Assembly (NCBI GenBank): GCA_011390345.1
Contig: JAABSP010000038.1
Location: 1 to 52,375, forward strand
Length of the DNA: 52,375 nt
From: Desulfobacteraceae bacterium
GTDB lineage: Bacteria; Desulfobacterota; Desulfobacteria; Desulfobacterales; JAABSP01
Direction of reading: 5' to 3'
Positions 46,684 through 52,375 of the stretch are shown here, in pieces. The notes under the pieces were generated by a model. The model ran no database searches, was not told the DNA's origin, and worked only from the letters and a program-made list of their open reading frames with translations. The translations under genes and the position numbers were made by a program. Each line of letters begins with the position of its first letter. Position 1 is the first letter of the stretch.

Positions 46684-49435
46684 ACTGCTGCCGCAACAGA
46701 TCGATGTCGAGGGAGATGATTCCTGCGGCTTCGTCTTTGGTTAAAATTGGATAGCCCTCTATGTTGAGCAGCCGCTGCGAGGCGTCTATCCATTGTTTCA
46801 GCCGGAATTCGGGGATGTCAAGCTCCCGGGAGAGGGTCTGGGGAGTGATTCTTCCCCCTTGCCGAACCAGGATCTTTGTGATTTTCAGGATGATTTCGTC
46901 ATCGGGAATGGTGCTGCCTGAGATGGCTTTCTGCTGCTGATAGACCGGGGAATCCTTCAGACGGCCAAGCCATTCCTGGGGCCCGGCTTGGGCCGGCTTT
47001 TGAGATTTTGCCGTTTTTTCGAAGAGGGGCAATTGGCCTTTGGAAGGCGGCTCCGGCGCGAAGGACGTAAAGGACTCAAAGGACGAAAAGGACGTTTGCC
47101 GGATGGATGGTGGATGGGGTGGTTCCTCCCACCAGTCGGGAATGTGGCGATGGCGTTCCCGCCAGCCCTGGGGGATGGGGCCTCCGGGGGAGAGCAGCGC
47201 GATGGGGACCAGCATCTCCTGGGGGGTGAGGCCCCCGTGGTAGCCGTTCTTTTTGACGCTGTACCGGTACTTTTCGGACCAGAGAGCGATCAGGCCCGCT
47301 TGGGGAGATGCCATGACGCGGCTGCCGGTAATGTGCAGCTCGCCTTGGCCGGCCGGTTCTTTGGCTGCCGGACGCCACCTCTCTCCTTCGCCGCCGGACT
47401 TGAGCGCGGTTCCCCACTCCGACACATGGCCGTGGTCGCTGATGAGCAGCACCGCGCGGCCTGCGGCACGAGCCTCGTATAGGAGCGCGGACAGGGGGCG
47501 GATGAAATCAAGGGTCCACCGGGGATCGGTCTGGTCCCCCTTTTTGAGATGGTCGTCCACCGCATTGAGGACCACCCCCACCGCACGAAGGCTCTTGGTT
47601 CCCAGGGCATTCCGGATCTCCTCGGAGAGGCTGCCGTCTTTGGCATCCGCGACTGCGATCTTGTGGAAGAGCTTCGGGGGGGCCGAACTGCCCGACGCGG
47701 CCTTCAGTGCCGGATGGGCCGAAAAGTTCTTTGCCTCCTCCCGGCTCTCCCCTTCCGCCAGGCGGCCCGTGAAGAAGCTGGTCCGGGAATATCGGGTTAC
47801 GGATGGGATGGCTGCGATGACCGGGCCGATCTCGGGGCCGATGACCGGTCCGATCTCCGGTCCGGTCTCCGATCCGGTCTCCGGACCGGGGGCCGGAACC
47901 AGCTCGGCCCATTCCCGCGCGGTGATGCTCTCCAGCAGCTCCTGAAAGACCGCGTTGCTCATGCCGTCCATGAGGAGGATCAGCATCGGAACTTGGGGCA
48001 GAAGGGGGGAGACGATCCTTTCCAGAACCGATTCGATGGGCAGGGCCGCATCTCCTGCAGAACCGGCTATTGTCCAGTCCCGGAGGAGTTCGGCAAACCG
48101 CTGGTTCTCCTGATCCCGCAGGCCGGCTGCGGCCTCCCCCAGCCGGCCGTAGGCGAGGGAGAGGGCTTTTAAGGGCTCGGCCGCGCGGATGCGGTCCCGG
48201 GCCCAGTCCACGAAGCCGCCGTCCCGGGCATAGGCCGTTGCCGCTTCCCTGAAATCGCGGGGTACGGATGTTTTGCCCGATCGGTTCGGGCTCTTTTTCT
48301 CCAGCCAGCGGAGAAGGCGGGCTGCCATGATGATCCTTTCCATCCTCGGGGAGCTGGGTTCTCTGCCCATTTCGTGGGAAAAGATACCGGCCTTGGCATC
48401 GAAGAGGTCGTCTCCGGCCCGGATCGGGGTTCTGGAGAGCGCATTTTCCAGGGCCCGGGCAAAGCGGATCAGGCGCTGATCAAAACCGTGGGGGGAGACA
48501 GGGCTGAGATGCGCGAAATCGGATGCGCCGATCTTCTCCAGCACGGCATCGGAGCGCTTCAGCCAGGCATGGCGGGCTTTATGGTCCGGAAAACCGGTCC
48601 GGATCAGCTCGGCCGCGGCCATGTGCCACTGCCGGGCCTGATGGGCAGGGATTTCAGGATTGCCGGTGAGCTGCTCCAGACGGCCCGCGGCCCGGTCCAG
48701 GTTTCCGTCCCCTGAAGCCGGATCTCCGTAAATCACGCCCAGGGCAAGGCCGGCAGGCAGGGCCAGGGGCTCAGGGGTTGCGTGGACGCAGTTGAGGATG
48801 GCCTCGGCCGCGGGGCCTGCGGTTCGAACGATCCAGTCGGCCGCGGCCCTTCGGAAAGGTTCGGATGCGGCCCCCCAGCGTCGGACATCGGCTTCATCCG
48901 CGGACCATTTCAGCAGCGATACGAGATCCGGAAGCCCGGTCTCCATGCCCAGATATCCCTTCAGCAGGATCTCCCAGACCGTCTCCGCATCAAGTACCCG
49001 GTTGGGAACCGGGGGATATCCTGACACGGGCACAAGTTCCATGAGCATCTCCGAGATCCAACTGTGGGCCGTGACCCGGGGATCGATCCGCCGGGCCCCG
49101 AAGAGCCATCCCACGATGTGCCACGGGTCCAGGGGGAAGAGCCTGCGGCCGGCCAGCCGGACCCGGATGTCCTCCCCCAGTTGGGATTCCCCCAGAGGGG
49201 TGATGAGCACCATTGTGGTCCCCGGTTCCGGAGGCCGGCAGAGGGCCATGCGGAACTGGATCGGCGCATCGCACTGGCGGATGCAGACGCGGCCTTCTCC
49301 CTCTTCGATGATCTCCTCTCCGGTCCAGGGGCCCCGGGATCGGATACCTATAAACCGGGCCTCGGGCCGCTTTTCCCGAACCGCGGCCACCTGCGCTCGG
49401 ATCTGGCCCAAAGTCGGCGTCAGGGAGGCTGTCAT
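46664..49435 (-). CDS. pglZ: BREX PglZ, alkaline-phosphatase-superfamily protein
   Basis: A 923-residue PglZ of BREX type 2 style. The N-terminal half is helical and variable. The phosphatase-like domain begins with LILLMDGMSNAVFQELLESI (metal-binding Asp), continues with AIPSVTRYSRTSFFTGRL (nucleophile region) and has LLISDHGHVSEWG (metal-binding DHGH). The PglZ-specific YHGGLTPQEMLVPIALL closes the domain. The C-terminal part (from about residue 800) has a linker and a winged-helix-like end. Six tetrapeptide repeats precede the nucleophile region. PglZ is an invariant BREX component that blocks phage replication together with PglX and BrxC/PglY. It overlaps pglY by ATGA. Confidence 0.88.
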   Translation of the reverse strand: MTASLTPTLGQIRAQVAAVREKRPEARFIGIRSRGPWTGEEIIEEGEGRVCIRQCDAPIQFRMALCRPPEPGTTMVLITPLGESQLGEDIRVRLAGRRLFPLDPWHIVGWLFGARRIDPRVTAHSWISEMLMELVPVSGYPPVPNRVLDAETVWEILLKGYLGMETGLPDLVSLLKWSADEADVRRWGAASEPFRRAAADWIVRTAGPAAEAILNCVHATPEPLALPAGLALGVIYGDPASGDGNLDRAAGRLEQLTGNPEIPAHQARQWHMAAAELIRTGFPDHKARHAWLKRSDAVLEKIGASDFAHLSPVSPHGFDQRLIRFARALENALSRTPIRAGDDLFDAKAGIFSHEMGREPSSPRMERIIMAARLLRWLEKKSPNRSGKTSVPRDFREAATAYARDGGFVDWARDRIRAAEPLKALSLAYGRLGEAAAGLRDQENQRFAELLRDWTIAGSAGDAALPIESVLERIVSPLLPQVPMLILLMDGMSNAVFQELLESITAREWAELVPAPGPETGSETGPEIGPVIGPEIGPVIAAIPSVTRYSRTSFFTGRLAEGESREEAKNFSAHPALKAASGSSAPPKLFHKIAVADAKDGSLSEEIRNALGTKSLRAVGVVLNAVDDHLKKGDQTDPRWTLDFIRPLSALLYEARAAGRAVLLISDHGHVSEWGTALKSGGEGERWRPAAKEPAGQGELHITGSRVMASPQAGLIALWSEKYRYSVKKNGYHGGLTPQEMLVPIALLSPGGPIPQGWRERHRHIPDWWEEPPHPPSIRQTSFSSFESFTSFAPEPPSKGQLPLFEKTAKSQKPAQAGPQEWLGRLKDSPVYQQQKAISGSTIPDDEIILKITKILVRQGGRITPQTLSRELDIPEFRLKQWIDASQRLLNIEGYPILTKDEAAGIISLDIDLLRQQFELNWS
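47818..47889 (-). repeat. Six 12-bp in-frame repeats inside pglZ
   Basis: Six consecutive 12-base units encode GPET, GSET, GPEI, GPVI, GPEI and GPVI, ending three residues before the PSVTRYSRTSFF segment. Two 24-base super-units (47818-47841 and 47842-47865) differ at only three bases, so duplication was recent. Unit number could change by slippage without shifting the frame. Confidence 0.85.
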
Positions 49436-52375
49436 TCTGTTGATGTCCCGGTTGATTTACGGGGTGATGCAGGGGGTGATGTACGGGTTGCTGCGTCAGA
49501 AGCCTGCCGGATCTCCCAGCGCAGATGCACTGTAACCCGCTGCCCCGGCTCCAGCTTCTCCTCCAGCCGGGCCAGCAGTGCCCTTGCCGCGTCCGGTGTC
49601 AGGTCATCCTGGGACCCGCTTTCGGCAATCTGATCTGTTGGGCCGGCCGGGGGGAGCGGCGGATCGGTCTTTCCGGGCTCTTTCTCCTTTGGCTTTTCGG
49701 GCCGTGGCGGTTTCCGGGTCAGGATGGAGATGGCCCGGGTCTGGGCGCTCTTCAGGGTCCCCGCCAGTCCTATGGCATGTTCGTCCGCGGTCAGGGCCTG
49801 GATCACTTCCCTTCGGATCTCTGCGATCTCCGCGCCGGGGTCCTTTCCGGCCGGATCGAAGATCACCCACTCCGCGGCATCCATCGCGGCCCCGAGATGG
49901 GCCGCGCCTTTGATGCAGGTTCCCATGGCCGGGGCCGAGGTCTGTGCCCGGGCCTCGGCAATGGCCCGGATGAGCGGCTCCTCCCCCTGGGTTTTGGAGA
50001 TGCTTTCCAGCAGAGTCCGGGAGGCCCCGGCCGTCTGCATCCGGGGCGCGGTCTCCGCCTCGATGGAAAACTGTTTCAGCCGGTCCCGCAGTTGCCGGTG
50101 CAGAGCATTGACCGGGCTCTGGTATTCAGATGCCTTCTCCCGGATGCGCTGGGCCAGCAGCGACACATTCGCGGCATTGAGCAGGGGGGAGACCGTGAGG
50201 TCGAAGAGGGTTTGGGCCCGCTCCCGCGCGGTCTGCCATACCGGGGCAGGGGGCAGGGTCTGCTCCCGCAGTTCCATATCTCCCTTTAAACCGCCCAGGG
50301 TCGGCGCAAAGGGGACCCCTTGAAAATAGAAGCTCCGGTTGGTCATCTCCGCATAGACCAGAATCAGCAGGTCCCCGGCCTCCAAAGGGAGTCCCATGGG
50401 CCGGGGCTGGTCCATCCACTCCCGCAGTTGGCGCACTGTAAGGGTTCCCCCGGCCTCGGCCGCCTTTCGGTTGAAGTGGCTTTTCCAGTGGTGGCCCAGC
50501 ACGAAATGGGTCTCGGCCATCTCCCCCAGCAGCAGTGGGTTTGCGATCTGGCGCACCACCTTTCGAACCCCGGTCTCCACCTGGACCCGGCCATCCGGGG
50601 TGCGGGCCGCTTCTATGGCCACATCCAGCACCTTTTTCAGGTGTGTTGTCTTGATTTCGGCCTCGAAATGGGGGTGGGCCGGATACTGGTGTTCCAGGGC
50701 CTGGCCCAGCAGATCTTCCATCGCGGTCTTCATGTCGGGCGCTGCCGGGGGCCGGGGGTCGAATCCGGGCAGGAGGGACTGGAAGTGATCTGTCAGCTCG
50801 TGCGCGGTGTCGATCGCTTCGGTGTTCGCGGAATCGAGGCCAAAGGCCGCGCACAGGTCGTTTTTCACCCGCTGGCGGAGCATGCTCCGCTGGTTCTCCA
50901 GCAGGGTCTTGGCCGATAACTGGTCCTGGGGCGAGAGGTGAGCTGCATATCCCCGGTACCGCTCTCCGGTCAGGATGTGCTCCAGGATTACCAGGGTTCC
51001 GAGGTTTTTCTTCGCGGCCCGGCTGAAAAAGGAGGGGACCCAGGCCAGGGTCCGGAACCCCGAGGGATTGTTCTCCAGAAGGGTCTGGAGTCTGCTGATG
51101 TCGTCCTTGGGGCCGTGATTGGGCTCGTCGAACGGATAGTCGATGATCAGCTTCCATGCCTCGCCCCTGGGGGGAAAGTCGCCTTCCTTCATGGCCCGGA
51201 TGTTGCCGAACCGGATTTCGCACATTCGCCGGGTGTCGCGCCACAGAAAGGGGTGTTCGATAAAAAATTCGTCCCGGTTTTCGATGCCGAGCTGGTCAAA
51301 GAGCATCTCCCGGATGTATCGGATCTTGTTCCCCTCGTTATCCTCCCGCCGGGCCTGGTCGATGATGCTTTCGGTCTCCACGCCGGTCAACTGCACCGAA
51401 AGGGTCGGGTTCGATTCCTCCCCCACCTTGATCTCGCCGATCTCCGCGGCCCACCTCTTCACCCGCTGGGCCACGAGCTGCCCCTCCCGTCCCGGGATGG
51501 GCGAGGTGATGGTGCCGTGGTTGAGCGCGGAGAGGCGGGATGCGTTCAGGGCCCGCAGAGCCTCCACCCCCGGGGTGAGTGCGCTCAGCAGCAGGGTCTT
51601 GATGAGCCGGTCGTCGTTGGTAAAGGCTTTGCGGGCCGGGTCGTCGAATGGGAGGGCCTCCAGTTCCTCCCGGCGCTGTTTGTGCTGGCGCTCCAGAAGG
51701 GGCAGGAGTTTCTGATGATAGAGGCGCTTGGCATTGTCGAACTGAATCCGCATCTCCTCATTGAATGCCTCTTCTCCGTGCGCGATCACGTCAAAGAGAT
51801 CCCCCACCGGGACCAGATCCCCCAGTTGCAGGGTATCCCGCTGGTTCACCAGAAGCTGCAGCATCACCTTGAGCGCGGTCCGCTCCCGCTGCAGCAGGCT
51901 GGAGACCGCGATCAGGGTCTGCACCAGCGCGGGGCTGAAGGGGTAGATCTGCCGGAACATGGCCCGGTCCCCTTGGCTGGTGAGGAGGGTGTGGAGGACC
52001 TCCTCCCGGACTTTTGCGGTTCGCTCGAATGCTTCGTCAATGGCCTTTGCGGCCCCTTTGTCTTTTGGGGTGAGAATCCGCTTCTGTGCGATCACGGGGA
52101 GGTTCCGGTCTTCCAGGGTGATGGTGTCGAAGCGGCCCTCCCAGTGGCCCAGGATGTCGCTGAAGTTGAGGGCCGCAGCCCCGCTGGCCTCTTTGCCCAC
52201 CAGGTCCCGGAGGTCCCGCTGCCGGGCCACGAAGCTGATGATGGGCAGGGGGCGGTCCGCGCTCTGGGCCTCCACGAGCTTGGCCAGCTTCTGCCCCTCC
52301 AACTGCACGAATCCGAGATCCGCGGAATGGCTGGCCAGCCACAGGATCAGCTCGTCCAGAAAGAGGATCACGCCG
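49432..52375 (-). CDS. pglY: BREX PglY ATPase (N-terminus beyond the window)
   Basis: About 980 residues of the C-terminal part of PglY/BrxC-like ATPase; the gene runs off the right edge. The first residues seen, GVILFLDELILWLASH, are the Walker B region, so Walker A lies outside. The body (ISFVARQRDLRDLVG, FSPALVQTLIAVSSLLQRER) follows the DUF6079/PglY pattern, and the tail is a Pro/Lys-rich linker (PRPEKPKEKEPGKTD) plus an acidic C-terminus. PglY is the large P-loop component of BREX type 2. The order pglY-pglZ with ATGA overlap is as in that type. pglX and pglW are expected beyond the window. Confidence 0.85.
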   Translation of the reverse strand, partial: GVILFLDELILWLASHSADLGFVQLEGQKLAKLVEAQSADRPLPIISFVARQRDLRDLVGKEASGAAALNFSDILGHWEGRFDTITLEDRNLPVIAQKRILTPKDKGAAKAIDEAFERTAKVREEVLHTLLTSQGDRAMFRQIYPFSPALVQTLIAVSSLLQRERTALKVMLQLLVNQRDTLQLGDLVPVGDLFDVIAHGEEAFNEEMRIQFDNAKRLYHQKLLPLLERQHKQRREELEALPFDDPARKAFTNDDRLIKTLLLSALTPGVEALRALNASRLSALNHGTITSPIPGREGQLVAQRVKRWAAEIGEIKVGEESNPTLSVQLTGVETESIIDQARREDNEGNKIRYIREMLFDQLGIENRDEFFIEHPFLWRDTRRMCEIRFGNIRAMKEGDFPPRGEAWKLIIDYPFDEPNHGPKDDISRLQTLLENNPSGFRTLAWVPSFFSRAAKKNLGTLVILEHILTGERYRGYAAHLSPQDQLSAKTLLENQRSMLRQRVKNDLCAAFGLDSANTEAIDTAHELTDHFQSLLPGFDPRPPAAPDMKTAMEDLLGQALEHQYPAHPHFEAEIKTTHLKKVLDVAIEAARTPDGRVQVETGVRKVVRQIANPLLLGEMAETHFVLGHHWKSHFNRKAAEAGGTLTVRQLREWMDQPRPMGLPLEAGDLLILVYAEMTNRSFYFQGVPFAPTLGGLKGDMELREQTLPPAPVWQTARERAQTLFDLTVSPLLNAANVSLLAQRIREKASEYQSPVNALHRQLRDRLKQFSIEAETAPRMQTAGASRTLLESISKTQGEEPLIRAIAEARAQTSAPAMGTCIKGAAHLGAAMDAAEWVIFDPAGKDPGAEIAEIRREVIQALTADEHAIGLAGTLKSAQTRAISILTRKPPRPEKPKEKEPGKTDPPLPPAGPTDQIAESGSQDDLTPDAARALLARLEEKLEPGQRVTVHLRWEIRQASDAATRTSPPASPRKSTGTSTE

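Overview
The window is about 52 kb of GC-rich bacterial DNA. Gene content and order suggest a sulfate-reducer-like member of the Desulfobacterota (former Deltaproteobacteria). The pointers are a three-domain NifU with NifS as general Fe-S machinery, F0 ATP synthase genes separated from the F1 genes, an octaheme tetrathionate-reductase-family cytochrome under a PAS/sigma-54 activator, and an ACT protein close to a Liv-type ABC transporter and a PaaK-family protein. No rRNA, tRNA, complete insertion sequence or CRISPR array was seen. The taxonomic call is inference from gene families, not from a marker gene.

Left end (1-6.1 kb), accessory: remnants of two small genes, an overcoming-type AAA ATPase (DUF3696-like) followed by frameshifted or shrunken partner ORFs and a strong terminator, then catalase-peroxidase katG, a secreted protein of unknown function, and the C-terminal half of a decayed HigA-type antitoxin.

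6.1-13.6 kb: nifU-nifS-cysE-cysK, a sulfur and cysteine block (cysteine synthesis, desulfuration, Fe-S scaffold) with hairpin and short tandem repeats in its gaps, followed by a secreted M16 zinc peptidase. 13.6-20.1 kb: a GH65 disaccharide phosphorylase, the F0 operon atpZ-atpI-atpB-atpE (minus strand; the c subunit carries a partial Na+-binding signature), a PyrK-like electron-transfer subunit, and a DUF3108 envelope protein.

20.1-24.2 kb: a PAS-AAA-Fis enhancer-binding protein diverges from an octaheme cytochrome c plus cytochrome b pair. Between them lie a good -24/-12 promoter and a perfect inverted repeat at enhancer distance, so the regulatory circuit can be read from the sequence. 24.5-34.6 kb: HDAC-family deacetylase-argC, a tandem-ACT protein, then an AT-rich two-gene module (ATPase plus TOPRIM-like protein) that separates the ACT gene from livJHMGF and a PaaK-family protein with a lost ATP loop. 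The ATPase/TOPRIM pair is the best candidate here for an undescribed, probably anti-phage, system.

34.7-42.9 kb, core: folD, an M23 peptidase, secA, and the N-degron proteolysis genes clpS-clpA-aat. 43.1-46.6 kb: a chemoreceptor, a small periplasmic binding protein and an outer-membrane porin that look like one uptake and sensing unit. 46.6 kb to the end: pglZ and the 3' part of pglY of a BREX type 2-like defence system on the minus strand, running off the window. Defence-like loci therefore lie at both ends and in the middle of an otherwise metabolic region.
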